The position numbers and the translations under genes were made by a program. Below are positions 8,750 through 17,911 of a DNA stretch of 20,351 nucleotides, piece after piece (the stretch's first letter is position 1; each line of letters begins with the position of its first letter). Where the stretch lies: assembly GCF_000485595.1 (NCBI RefSeq), contig NW_014577279.1, positions 258,282-278,632 on the forward strand. Reading direction: 5' to 3'. Below the pieces are notes generated by a model. It was given only the letters and a program-made list of their open reading frames with translations. It had not been told where the DNA came from and did not search any database. The DNA comes from Priapulus caudatus. Lineage: Eukaryota > Priapulida > Priapulimorpha > Priapulimorphida > Priapulidae.

Positions 8750-9660
8750 CAAGGGCATGAACTCCCTCAACGCATGATTTGCCACACAAACAAAAACTCG
8801 CGACAGTCTAAGAAATCGATTGCAGCATCGCCCATCGCAGCATCTTTTTTAAAAAAAAATAGCTGCAGCCAGCATTTTATACCGCATAACAATAATTTTT
8901 AGATCGCAGGGGTTATCGTGGGGCAGTGAAGTGCAGCGACCAGTGACACCTGAACACGCACGTAATCAAGCTGTTCACTGAATTCGTCACTTTTCTTAAC
9001 GTAGAAAATGGACTATTTTATTCAGTTAGATTCTAGAAGCAATGTAAACTGTATATACTTAAAGATTCTAGGCACTTGTTACTTTGTGGATGTGCGGCAG
9101 CATTGATCTATGCATTTGGGGTACCGTGGACTGGGGGGAGGAGAAAAACGAAAGTAAAACCTTGCCCAGAAGCTCGGGCATTCCTAGAGATTCCAGTACC
9201 AAGTTTTTTTTAACATACTTAAAGTAACTAAAACACTCTCTCTGAAGTTCTGAACTTGCTCAGGTCGAGTGTAAAAGAAAGTTGAAAGATGAAAGAGAAA
9301 TGAATTAAAAAAGAAAACTTGAAAAATAACCATTACCATTCATTACCATGATTATAATTCTTGATTCCCTGTCTTTGCTCATGTTACCTGACTATGTGTA
9401 CTGTGTAGTGCATGTCTGTCTGTGTGAATGAATTGAATAAGAATGGGATCGGTTTCTTAGTCGAGTGAAATGAGATAAAAAATATTGTGATCGAATGTAA
9501 TTTGTCTGACGCATTTCTTAACACTGATGTCTGATACTGGTGGTAAGTGCTGAATGCATGAATGATATTAGAGTCAGTGCATCAAAATCATGAAAATTTT
9601 AACAAAATCATGCTATGAAAAAGTAGCTCTGGCCAAGTCTAAAATAGCTCCCGTAAAAAA
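8750..9660. other. No gene recognised
   Basis: Mixed AT-rich sequence with A and T runs. I inspected the minus strand for exons upstream of the coiled-coil gene. One weak candidate further up at about 9810-9840 (acceptor CGTTTCACAG) has a phase that does not fit the downstream exon, so it is not called. Confidence 0.4.
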
Positions 9661-9663
9661 AAG

Positions 9664-9708
9664 TACGAGAGCTCTTTTTTTCATACAAAATAAAAAAAAG
9701 CTCTCGTA
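9664..9708. repeat. Hairpin TACGAGAGC...GCTCTCGTA
   Basis: TACGAGAGC at 9664-9672 pairs exactly with GCTCTCGTA at 9700-9708. The stem is extended inward by T-run/A-run pairing. It may be a foldback remnant. Confidence 0.7.
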
Positions 9709-10165
9709 AACAAAAAAGTAATTTTTAGGCTGACTGGAATGAAAGAGACCAAAAAACTATACATGAATAGATGGTTCTTAAAGACACATAAAGGAAGCAG
9801 TGGTCATACATCTTCAGATGATTGATTGAATCATCGAGTACTGTGAAACGATGTCAATTAACAAGGGAATACCAATATTGACCTGACCATGATATACCTT
9901 ATAAAAGGTTCCAAGTTTGCCATGGAGAAAACAGGTACGGGGCGAGGGCCAACCAAGTTAAGCCAGAACAACTTCTAATTGACATATCAATATGATTTGT
10001 TTATATAAAAGCATGTAGAATTTTAATGAAGATGGCTCACCCCAGGTTCTGAGTATAAAACACTTTTAGGATATAGTGTATAATTATATGAAATGCTAGA
10101 ACAGAAAGCTTACGAAACAACTGTGTTTTACAACATACATACATTACACACGTGACATTACATCA
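9709..10165. other. No gene recognised
   Basis: AT-rich sequence with no splice-bounded reading frame. ACATTACA-type short repeats appear from about 10130 and continue past 10230. Confidence 0.4.
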
Positions 10166-10171
10166 CATTAC

Positions 10172-10219
10172 ATCAAGAGCCCATTAATATATAATGTGCT
10201 ATAATAATGGACTCTTGAT
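10172..10219. repeat. Imperfect palindrome related to the 6.6-kb insert
   Basis: ATCAAGAGCCCATTAATAT (10172-10190) pairs with ATAATAATGGACTCTTGAT (10201-10219), 17 of 19 positions. The outer ATCAAGAG/CTCTTGAT matches the outer bases of the palindrome at 6579-6625. It sits between two ACATCACATTACAT tracts. Confidence 0.7.
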
Positions 10220-10339
10220 TACATCACATTACATTCACATTACTACATAAAAGTTCAAACATTTACATGGTACAAACCATAAAATCGCGGCATCTACTAG
10301 ACACACAGTACAGTTAAGATTCATCTATCACAATGAATG

Positions 10340-10560
10340 ATGTTCTTACATGTGGCGTCAGCAGATCTCCAATCTTGGGAACTGCGTGTGCCGATCGTGT
10401 GTTGATCCGTGCGCCGGCCTTTCGATTTGGCGCACGGATCAATAGCTGCCAGAGCGTGATACTTTCGTAGGACGTTCCCGCGGTCGCGTGCGCCTTGCCG
10501 CGGAACTGCGCGCAAGATTCGCGCTTAGCGGGCAGGATCAACACCTCTCAGGCGACGCTT
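10340..10560. other. CpG-rich patch with perfect hairpin, possible 5' exon region
   Basis: This ~220-bp patch is clearly richer in G+C and CpG than its surroundings. TTGATCCGTGCGCC (10402-10415) is the exact reverse complement of GGCGCACGGATCAA (10429-10442), with a 13-base loop. On the minus strand it ends in a donor-like CACAT/GTAAGA at about 10350. That would be phase-compatible with the coiled-coil exon at 8412 in the frame reading KIGDLLTPH. There is no in-frame ATG, so a coding first exon is not supported. A promoter or untranslated exon is possible. Confidence 0.3.
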
Positions 10561-10689
10561 CTCTGGTATCCGGTCTCTCATCTGGATTCACTCGCCGGCT
10601 AATCGACCACTGGAAGCAGCTAATAGGCTCATGCATGCACTTGTTTCACATCAGCCATGCATCGGCCATACGCTAGCACATCATGGCCA

Positions 10690-11120
10690 ACCGATGTTTT
10701 AGGTTTCAACCAATTTTGATTCATTTACGAAGCTGGATGATCACATATTTATTTGATTAATGTGTATAAATTATAATGCAGAAATATATTTACAATTCTG
10801 TGAAACCAGAAGCAACCATTTCGCTTCCTCCTCGTTTACTTCTGACTTTTAATTTATTAACTAGCTCAACGCATGCAGCAGCAACGGCCACTGCTATATT
10901 ATTTGATTATATATTATTTATTTTATTACAGTACCACCATACGTTACCCAAGTAGTGGCTGTCTAAAAACGGTCGTAGTGTGAAAATGCGTAACCGAAAT
11001 CACGTTTTGCCATCGACTTCTATTATATAATTGATGATGTCTATCTGCAAAACATGTTTCAGATAAAAGAAGTACCCTTAAACGGCAATTCTGAATGCAA
11101 GTAAACATTTTATAACACAT
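10690..11120. other. AT-rich DNA, no gene recognised
   Basis: I see no exon signals, RNA gene or repeat boundary until the TA/TTTA microsatellite. Confidence 0.5.
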
Positions 11121-11124
11121 GCTG

Positions 11125-11162
11125 ATATATATATATATATATATTTATTTATTTATATTTAG
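11125..11162. repeat. (TA)n-(TTTA)n microsatellite
   Basis: A TA run of about 20 bases is followed by TTTATTTATTTATATTTA. It has the same composition order as the tract at 6418-6490. Confidence 0.85.
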
Positions 11163-11253
11163 TTATGTACATGTGTATGCCAAACTACAATAGCCTACAT
11201 GTATCAAGCATGACCGCCACAATCAAGGAGGAGGACTATGTATCTAATCTACT

Positions 11254-12238
11254 ACAAAAATTACACACTAGCGGCGCCAAACGTCGATAAATGTAATGAA
11301 AAATAAGTTTCTAATACAAAGTGTACATACATACATATAGGATATACGTATAGCGCAATTAAGAAAAAAACGGCCAGATATGAAAGCGGGAATGATACAG
11401 AATAATAATAGGTAACAGGAACAGCGAAGATAAAGCAGTAATAACCAGCGTAACATTATACATTGATTGTGTACTATAAAGTTACATTACGTATATAGGA
11501 TATATGACGCAATTAGGAAAAAAACAGCCAGATATGGAAGCGGAAATGATACAGAATAATAATAGGTAAGAGGAACAGCCAAGATAAAAAAGCAGTAATA
11601 ACCAGCATAACATTATACATTGATTACTATGATATTCTAGCACAATTAGATGACAAATTAACCAAAACCACACATTAGCAGCGTCGATAAAACGTATTGA
11701 AGAAAAGTTGCGATTACATTTGTATGTACATTATTATAAAGTTACATTACGTATAGTATATAAAACGCAATTAGGAAAAAGCAGCCAGATATGATTGCAG
11801 AAATAATACAGAATATTGCGTAATATAGCCATGATAAGAATGCAGATATCATAAGCTTTACATTATAAAATTATTACTAGGATATTATCATGAGTGCATA
11901 ATAGAGAATCTCTATTATCCACTCCTGAAATTATAGTATATTAATTAGATGACAAAAATTACACACTAGCGGCGCCAAACGTCGATAAATGTAATGATAA
12001 ACAAGTTTCGAATACAAAGTACATACATACATATAGGATATACGTATAGCTCAATTAGGGAAAAGCAGCCAGATATGAAAGCGGGAATGATACAGAATAA
12101 TAATACGTAACAGGAACAGCCAAGATGAAAACAGCAGTAATAACCAGCGTAACATTATACATTGATTACTATGATATTCTAGCACAATTAGATGACAAAT
12201 TAACAAAAATCAGCACATTAGCAACTCCGAGCGTCGAT
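11254..12238 (+). repeat. Irregular tandem array of four related units
   Basis: The core GCCAGATATG starts at about 11373, 11527, 11784 and 12068. It is followed each time by variants of GATACAGAATAATAATAGG and, in most units, GCAGTAATAACCAGC. The block ACACACTAGCGGCGCCAAAC with CGTCGATAA opens units one and four (11263 and 11961); unit three begins with a shortened form. Units are 154-284 bp apart, so this is not a simple satellite. Units two and four end with a TTAGATGACAAATTAAC segment. Hydrophobic minus-strand frames inside (for example LCWLLLLFYLGCSSYLLL) repeat with the units and are not called as genes. Part of the array recurs at 20015-20351. Confidence 0.85.
11875..11938. repeat. Imperfect palindrome within repeat unit three
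   Basis: GTGCATAATAGAGA faces TCTCTATTATCCAC, with outer TACTA..ATTATC and GAAATTATAGTA arms, about 30 bp per arm with small gaps. The ACTCCTGA motif is shared with the 6579-6625 palindrome. Neighbouring array units lack this segment. Confidence 0.75.
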
Positions 12239-12289
12239 AAGGGCGCACCGGAAGCAGTTTTGGGTTGGGGAGCGGGGCAAAGACCTAAG

Positions 12290-13345
12290 GGGTCACGATT
12301 TTTTTTTCTATCGCCGTGTGTGGTGTAGTGCGCGTGTAGCGTGAAGCGGCTGCTGTGCGCGACGGGCATCCGTTGCTTTTGTCGTTGAGGCGCGTGTGTG
12401 GCGGCTGTGCTGTGCATGAGCGGCGTGTGTGCGTGAACGCGTGTGTGCCAACGTGTGTGCTGTGAGCGGCGTGTTGTGCGTTGTGCTGCGGACGTGTGTG
12501 CGTGGTGTGATACCGTGTGTGCGTGTGTGCTGGCGCTGTTGTGACTGTCGGCCGTGAGCCCGGTGTGGGCGCGTGTGTGCGTGAGCGGCGTGTGTGCGGG
12601 AATCCTTTCCCCCCATGCTCCGACCGGGCCCTTGTCGTGCGTGAAGCGTGCGTCGTCGCGTGCGTTGCAGCGCGTGTGTGCATGCGACCGTGTGTGCGTG
12701 AGTGCTGTGTGTGCGGCGCTGTGTAACGTGAGCGCGTGGGTCCCCGCGGCGTGCACTCCGCGGGCACGCGCGTCGGCCCCCCCTGCGGCCTACACCAACC
12801 TGCCCGGAACCTCCTCTCTTCGCGCCTCCCCCTCGTGTTGCGCTCTAAACGCGCCGGTGTGTGCGCGCGTGTGTAAGTGAGCGCGTGTGTGTGAACGTGT
12901 GTGCGCCGTGAGGGCGTGCGCGTGAGGCGTGTGTGCGCACTTACGGCCTCGTGCTGCGCACACGTGTTCGTGTGCGCCACTTTGTGTGCGGCTTCGTGTG
13001 TGCCGTGATGCGAATCTAGCGCTTGCACCATCTGAAGCTGTTCCGCGGCGCTAATGCGGACCGGCCTTCCTGCGCTCCTCTATGACCGTGTGCATGTGAC
13101 GTGTCGTGTGCCTTTCTTCCGTGAGCGCTGTGTGTGCGTGCTCGTGCGGTCGTTGCTGCTTACACCCGCCCTGTGCGGGTCCTGTGCGCTGAGCGCGTGT
13201 GTGCGCGTGTTGTGCGACGTGTGTGTCCACCATCTGTGTGTGCGACGTGGGTTCGTGAGTGCGGCTGGTGGTGGGCGGCGTGTGCTGCGAGTTAAGCAGC
13301 GTCGTTGTGTATGAGCGCGTGTGATCTCATGAGGCGGCGTGTGTG
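12290..13345 (+). repeat. Degenerate GT/GC-rich minisatellite, purine-pyrimidine alternating
   Basis: About 1.05 kb is dominated by imperfect units such as GTGTGTGCGTGAGCGGC, with A strongly depleted on the plus strand. A less repetitive C-rich interval at about 12740-12855 includes a CCGCGG-based hairpin. The long minus-strand frames (H, T, A, R-rich, up to 248 codons) are simply the complement of the repeat. Alternating GT/GC sequence is prone to left-handed (Z) DNA. The block lies directly after the array at 11254-12238. Confidence 0.85.
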
Positions 13346-13359
13346 CATGGCGCGTATAA

Positions 13360-14630
13360 ATGAATTAAGAAATAGTAAAATAATTAAACCTAATCAGCTG
13401 TGCAATGTCTGTCAGATCGTTTCTGCATAAGCGCACATCTGATTGGCAAATCTACAGGCAAAAATTAAATGTTTTGGACCTAGGTGACATCTTAGGTGAG
13501 TTCTGAGGACAATGTCGACCCAATTACTACCGCACTCACTGGGTTCAGAAGTGAGCCAATGTACATATTTTAGACACCTAGGGTCTAACCGGGGTCGGCG
13601 CTAATCAGCGAGGTTTATCAAGGTTTTTATATAGCGCCCATCTTTTGGCAGATCTGACCAAAAATGAATCGTTCTTTGACTACCGATGATCGAACACTTC
13701 CCCGTAATTGCTGAGAATTCTCTGGTGCATTTTGAATAGTCTGCTCTTGATGTTTCACAGCGTACAGTGGCTTTTCTATATATATAATGCTGGGCGCTTG
13801 CACTACAGCGGCTCCTCTATTTTCATTTCGTGAAATAAAGCAACAACGAATAATTTCCTTAGGAGGCACACTCATCGATTTATTTGGTTAGCCCCTAACA
13901 TTTGTGCAGTATAAATGCCTTCAATGTTTCTCATAATAGAATATTGGGCCAAGATTAGCTTTTCCATTAAAGCACTCTATGCAATAATTCTGCTAACTCA
14001 TGTTACTCTCTCCAGCTATTTGCAATATTTTATCGGCTCACCGCTGTTTCAAAAGTCAGTGAGCACGATTATAGACACCTACAAGGAAGATTCCATTTCA
14101 TCGTCTGCTTGTAAAGATCTTAACCTCCAGGCCAGGAGATGCCGTGTAAATGTACATTCTTTCATTTTTAACAGACTAAAACTCGGAAAATTCAACAGTT
14201 ACTATAGCCTTAATTTAATTCAAATAAAGTAGTTAAGTCCAAACAGTAAACCCGTTTCATGCCTTTAACTTTGATGTTGATATATTTATTTAGGTAATTT
14301 CAAAACACATATAATCAATTTGACACACTTGTAAAGTAAACCATGTTCTCTGTGACATTGCTTTACTATTCATTTACTATAAGCATATTCAAAGTGACAG
14401 CGAATCAAAGCAGTAACAAGCAACTATTTACATGATTTGTAAGACTGGATATAAATATTTCGCCCGAAGAGAATAGAGTCGACAACGCGAATATAACCGC
14501 AGTATCTCGAACGCTAACATCACAGCGACGTATGTACTTATAAACACACTAAACTTTATTACTAACCAGCATTACCATAACAACTGCCATCACTATTACA
14601 TACAATCTAAACTAACATACAAGCAAAAAC
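13360..14630. other. AT-rich region with two unrecognised open frames
   Basis: A minus frame at 13627-13875 (82 codons, ATG, begins MSVPPKEIIRCC, upstream in-frame TAA) and a plus frame at 13915-14232 (105 codons, ATG, begins MPSMFLIIEYWAK) are the longest. Neither has a nameable domain or clear neighbouring signals, and frames of this size occur by chance here, so I do not call them as genes. The ACCGATGATCG motif recurs at 13682-13692. ACTCACTGGGTTC and AGAAGTGAG near 13533-13555 form a short hairpin. Confidence 0.35.
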
Positions 14631-14737
14631 ATCTTACGTATGGTTCGCCATCTAGCCGAGGGTCGGTCTATGCTCGGTGCTGTCTTCAGCAAACTGTTCC
14701 CTTACTCCCAAATTCCCCCTTTTACGAAAATTTCTAC

Positions 14738-14778
14738 CGCACGCGACCCTTCCCCCTTGGTGACGCGACCCTTCCCCT
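14738..14778 (+). repeat. Short duplicated ACGCGACCCTTCCCC motif
   Basis: ACGCGACCCTTCCCC occurs at 14741 and 14763, 22 bases apart, in the segment just upstream of the retroelement remnant. The open frame 14640-14828 spans it but is not recognisable. Confidence 0.6.
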
Positions 14779-14889
14779 CGATCAGTGATGCTATGCTCGG
14801 CTTGTCACTGTGGTGGGCCGTTATGTAATAGATTTCTCATATCGTCCTGGCCCTTGAATTAGGTTACAATAGTGTCTCCCCAGATGTAT

Positions 14890-16091
14890 GGATATACAGT
14901 AGAACTCGGGATTAGACAGGGCACAATTTGGTTTTCGGACTAACTCATCGACTGATGAAGCAGTGTTTATACTACGAAATATCATCAATGGCTGTGGAGT
15001 ACCACTCCACTGCGCATTTATCAACCTGACGGCAGCATATAATACCATCCCGCACAGAGTTTTGTTCAGGGTACTGGATATTAGGCTGGGAGCGCAGCAC
15101 TTAGTATTGTGGCACGAGGTGAAGTCTGAATTAGGAGACAAATTTGGCGTACATTTTGATTATTGTATTCCAACAGAGGCGACTGACAGAGAACAACGGT
15201 CAAAGCATCCATCGTCTGGAACAACAACATGCTATAACATCCTCTATGCTGATTACATGGTCCTATTTTTTCGTACGAAAGAGGCTCTACAGAGAGGTTT
15301 GATTATTACGGAGAGAGTGTTTACGAGGTATGGTCTCACGCTAAGTCGCAAGAAGACAGAGACGTGGTCTTTAATGGTAACACCGATGACACAACAGCTA
15401 CAACTGGTCAAGCTCGATGACCAGAACATCGTTAACACTACGGAGTTCAAGTATCTTGGCGTCTTGTTTTCCTCTCTCGACTCCAAAAAGTTTGTCCAAC
15501 ACCATATTGCGTCAGCTGTTGAAAAGTTCGCAGAGTTGAAGCAGGTGCTCACAGGCCATCGAGTGAAGCTGAAGACAAGAGGAAATATATGGCGCCTCAT
15601 AAGATACGGTTGATGTATAACGCGCAACATGAAACTTGAATGCTGGCCCTCATGGCCGAACTGAAGGTTGAACGGGTGAGATCTCCTACGTAAAACAGTG
15701 CGCAGAGGCTTCAAACGGCGCCAAGCGTCCACCTCCTTCGGAGGCTCTCTTGATGCAAGAGGCGGCAGGGAACTGGGACTATGCATTTATCTACCCCAAT
15801 GCAGATATCTACCGACTAACAGAGCCAAATCACTGAAAGTCTATCAAGTGCGGATTACATCGAATGCTTGGTCACTGTGTACGAATGGAGAATTCTACCC
15901 TGCAGAAGCAGTCACTGTTCAGGATAACAACAGCATGTCAAGGAAAGTGCCGACAGCCTGATAGATGACTGAGAATTGAGCGAGTATTAGGAATGGACAA
16001 AGGACAACTCCTTAGAATGATACTAGAACGTTTGAGATTGAAACGGTGGATTCGCGACCACTACGGGTGGTCGGATTCCCCGGACTCATGA
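14890..16091 (+). pseudogene. Decayed non-LTR retrotransposon reverse transcriptase
   Basis: The translated remnant has non-LTR RT blocks in order: AQFGFRTNSSTDEAVFILRN (14911-14970), AFINLTAAYNTIPHRVLF at about 15015 (standard F-D-KAFD block changed to N-AAY), NILYADYMVLF (15236-15268), a YGLTLSRKKTETW block at about 15330-15368, and EFKYLGVLFSS (15443-15475). The catalytic YADD is YADY at 15245-15256, a one-base change removing an essential aspartate. The central part with the usual QG...LSP-LF block is missing. After about 15750 the frame shifts by +1 and continues as NWDYAFIYPNADIYRLT, a stop, HCVRMENSTLQKQ, and LRIERVLGMDKGQLLRM to a TGA at 16089. No endonuclease domain is seen, so it is 5'-truncated. 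The 3' end runs into GATGATGAATAAATAATG. It is clearly inactive. The clade is uncertain. Confidence 0.85.
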
Positions 16092-16140
16092 GGTTAAGCC
16101 TCTAATGAGTAACGATGATGAATAAATAATGCACGTACAG

Positions 16141-16398
16141 CGTACGCACTAGCGGCAGGCGTGGCACACGCTGGCTATCTGAAACACCCGCTGTTGATTA
16201 CACGTTTGGACATTGCAGGACATTTGCGGTGCGCGTCTGCCAAATTTTCTTTGAACTTGCTGGAAAAATACGGTAATTCTGCGATGCCTTGCTCTGGAAC
16301 GAACTAGTTAGTATAGCAGAATTTTCAGGGAGTCACGCGGACTCCTGCATTATTATGTCAAATCACGGAGCCCGGGCAGTAATCAGGGAGCATTGACT
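16141..16398 (-). repeat. Long inverted repeat, arm B (partner 6544-6836)
   Basis: This is the reverse complement of arm A, beginning CGTACGCACTAGCGGC and ending near the ATCAGGGAG motif. It lacks the palindromic insert found in arm A and has scattered substitutions. It starts about 10 bases after the AT-rich tail of the retroelement remnant, so the retroelement may have inserted at its edge. Confidence 0.8.
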
Positions 16399-16590
16399 CC
16401 GGACTGGCGTTAACTTCGCACCCTGCATTGGGCGGCATACACTGGGAAATCTGGGGGAGGTGTGCGAGCTGAAAAAAAATGCGAGCTCATCCCCTAGATC
16501 ATATACACTGCGCGCGCACGCCATCGCATTTCTGATGACTACAGATAGGAAATTACTGTTGTCTGCATTACATGGGACCTGTCTGAGGGC

Positions 16591-16645
16591 GTCGACTTGT
16601 ACATAATGCATAATGATGACTTAAAATGACGACTTAGGCGGGGCT
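16591..16645. mobile_element. Fragment of the GTCGACTTAT miniature element
   Basis: GTCGACTTGTACATAATG followed by ATGATGACTTAAAATGACG and ACTTAGGCG resembles half of the palindromic element at 6985-7080. The rest is absent, so it is a truncated or diverged copy. Confidence 0.45.
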
Positions 16646-16770
16646 ATTCCAATGATTTACTAGGAGAGAAAATCTGGACATTTTTTAAAATTAATATTAT
16701 TTTAAATCTATCACAAGCATGACAAACCTATTCACAAGCATTCTGTGTTCTATCAAACATTCTATCTTCT

Positions 16771-16908
16771 TTAAAGGAATAATAGGTCCATTGATTATGC
16801 AATGTCGACGAATGCTAGAGTAACTGGCACCTTGTGTAGTTAATAAGTACATTACCTTATAGTTATAGCCAAACGCGTATTAGTTTGTCCAATATCACTG
16901 CTGGTTAC
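16771..16908 (+). repeat. Foldback repeat, left arm (partner 17331-17462)
   Basis: The sequence from TTAAAGGAATAATAGGTCC to CACTGCTGGTTAC is the near-exact reverse complement of 17331-17462. Shared blocks include ATTGATTATGCAATGT, AATGCTAGAGTAACTG and GTTAATAAGTACATTACC. Differences are a handful of substitutions and small indels, for example an extra TAGTTA here. The spacer is about 420 bp. Confidence 0.9.
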
Positions 16909-17330
16909 ATTACAAGCAAGACTTGAAATCGGTTGTTGATATTCATTTACGTGCCGTAAATGTCATCCAAGAGTCAAGCGATAGTCGCCGATGACTTAAA
17001 CATTTTGCGGCCCGTATGTTTTGGATGCAGATGAAATGGAGGTGTCAGCCCTGAGTAACCAGGGCACGGACTAAACATGGAAATGGAGTAAAACACACGT
17101 ACTAATCACGGACGCACATGGACAGCCCTGACAAAAAGTTCCTTATCAACAAGCGTCCGTGTTTAAAAAATCACTGATGATAGCATTGCGTACGGCCGAG
17201 CATGCGTGCGAAAATGTCCAGTGCACTATAAATCTGTATCACACCCGCTTCGCTGGCAGTGGTTTGAAAGTGAAACTCGTAAACTGTAAACATTTCTTGG
17301 ACTGAGCGGATTTCAATTAGACATTTCTTA
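16909..17330. other. Spacer between foldback arms
   Basis: About 420 bp. It contains CACGGACGC (17118-17126) and its reverse complement GCGTCCGTG (17153-17161). A 60-codon minus frame at 17171-17353 reads SVQEMFTVYEFHFQTTASEA in part. Its composition is protein-like, but it has no domain or splice signals I can identify, so I do not call it. Confidence 0.4.
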
Positions 17331-17462
17331 GTAACCAGCAGTGATATTGACAAAACTAATACGCGTTTGGCTATAAGGTAATGTACTTATTAACTACACA
17401 AGGTGACAGTTACTCTAGCATTCACCAACATTGCATAATCAATGGACATAATATTCCTTTAA
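17331..17462 (-). repeat. Foldback repeat, right arm, abutting a stop codon
   Basis: Reverse-complement partner of 16771-16908. It ends at the TAA stop of the minus-strand exon at 17459-17676, so the whole arm lies in the gene's immediate 3' flank. A minus-strand transcript running through both arms would form a hairpin of about 130 bp. Confidence 0.9.
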
Positions 17463-17676
17463 TAATCTTTAAATTCTTCGAGATCTTCATCCACAGCAGG
17501 CCCTAACTCTTCAATCCACTCTTTCTCTGCCGCATTGAACAGTTCAACATGTTCATCAACGAGGTCATCTCCCTCTAGTGTAAGCGCATGCTCAAACAGA
17601 GAGGCTGCGTGGCGAAGTACTGCAGATGTTTTCACCATGCGCTCCATTTTCAGAGCAGTTTCTGTCCAAGACAATT
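17459..17676 (-). CDS. Terminal exon of an unrecognised small acidic-tailed protein
   Basis: Minus strand: a strong acceptor (pyrimidine-rich TTTACTTTTTTAACAG) precedes 17676. The exon reads, after two leading bases, LSWTETALKMERMVKTSAVL, then helical-looking RHAASLFEHALTLEGDD, and ends ELGPAVDEDLEEFKDY before TAA. Codon composition and the amphipathic, acid-rich C-terminus look like real protein. Entry phase is one base before the exon, matching the phase of the start exon at 19827-19869. Joined, they give an 86-residue protein, with the shared codon becoming GAA. I do not recognise the family. Extra phase-1 exons in between cannot be excluded. The 3' flank is the foldback repeat. Confidence 0.6.
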
Positions 17677-17744
17677 CTGTTAAAAAAGTAAATATCACAC
17701 ATTAAAAAAATATTAGCAGCATTTCCACCTTAATATCTGGATCT

Positions 17745-17875
17745 AGAGTTTTTTGCGTAGCCCACGGTTACGTGGATAATTACGCAGGGACCGCCATTTT
17801 ACGTGGTCATCCGAGCCACGGGAGATTCAGTCTCCAATGTTGAGAGCCAGGTTAAAGCGAAATTAGGGGATAAGC
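17745..17875. other. Intronic sequence with short ACGTGG and GGAGA hairpin motifs
   Basis: It contains GGAGATTCAGTCTCC (a 5-bp stem) and repeated TACGTGG, and is more GC-rich than the surroundings. It resembles dispersed-repeat sequence but I cannot assign it. Confidence 0.25.
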
Positions 17876-17876
17876 C

Positions 17877-17902
17877 GCTCCGCCGCAGGCCTGCGGTGGA
17901 GC
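17877..17902. repeat. 26-bp GC-rich palindrome
   Basis: GCTCCGCCGCAGG pairs with CCTGCGGTGGAGC around the axis at 17889/17890; only one pair is mismatched (12 of 13). The central 14 bp (CCGCAGGCCTGCGG) are perfect. It lies 10 bp before the TIR element at 17912. Confidence 0.85.
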
Positions 17903-17911
17903 AGAGGGCTA

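Noticed and set aside
9808-9840. Possible minus-strand exon after CGTTTCACAG, reading LDDSINHLK
   Set aside because: It is very short and its end phase does not fit the next exon; a chance match is likely.
11268-11673. Hydrophobic minus-strand peptides repeated in the array
   Set aside because: They recur with the repeat unit, differ by indels and have no promoter or domain; the leucine content follows from AT-rich repeats.
11254-12238. CRISPR-like array
   Set aside because: Units are long and irregular (154-284 bp spacing) and diverged, with no short conserved repeat and unique spacers; the genome is eukaryotic.
12169-13031. Overlapping minus-strand open frames of 195 and 248 codons
   Set aside because: They are the complement of the GT/GC-rich repeat (His/Thr/Ala/Arg runs), with several frames open at once and no domain.
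13627-14232. Two ATG-initiated frames of 82 and 105 codons on opposite strands
   Set aside because: No homology recognised, no splice or promoter evidence, and lengths compatible with chance in this composition.
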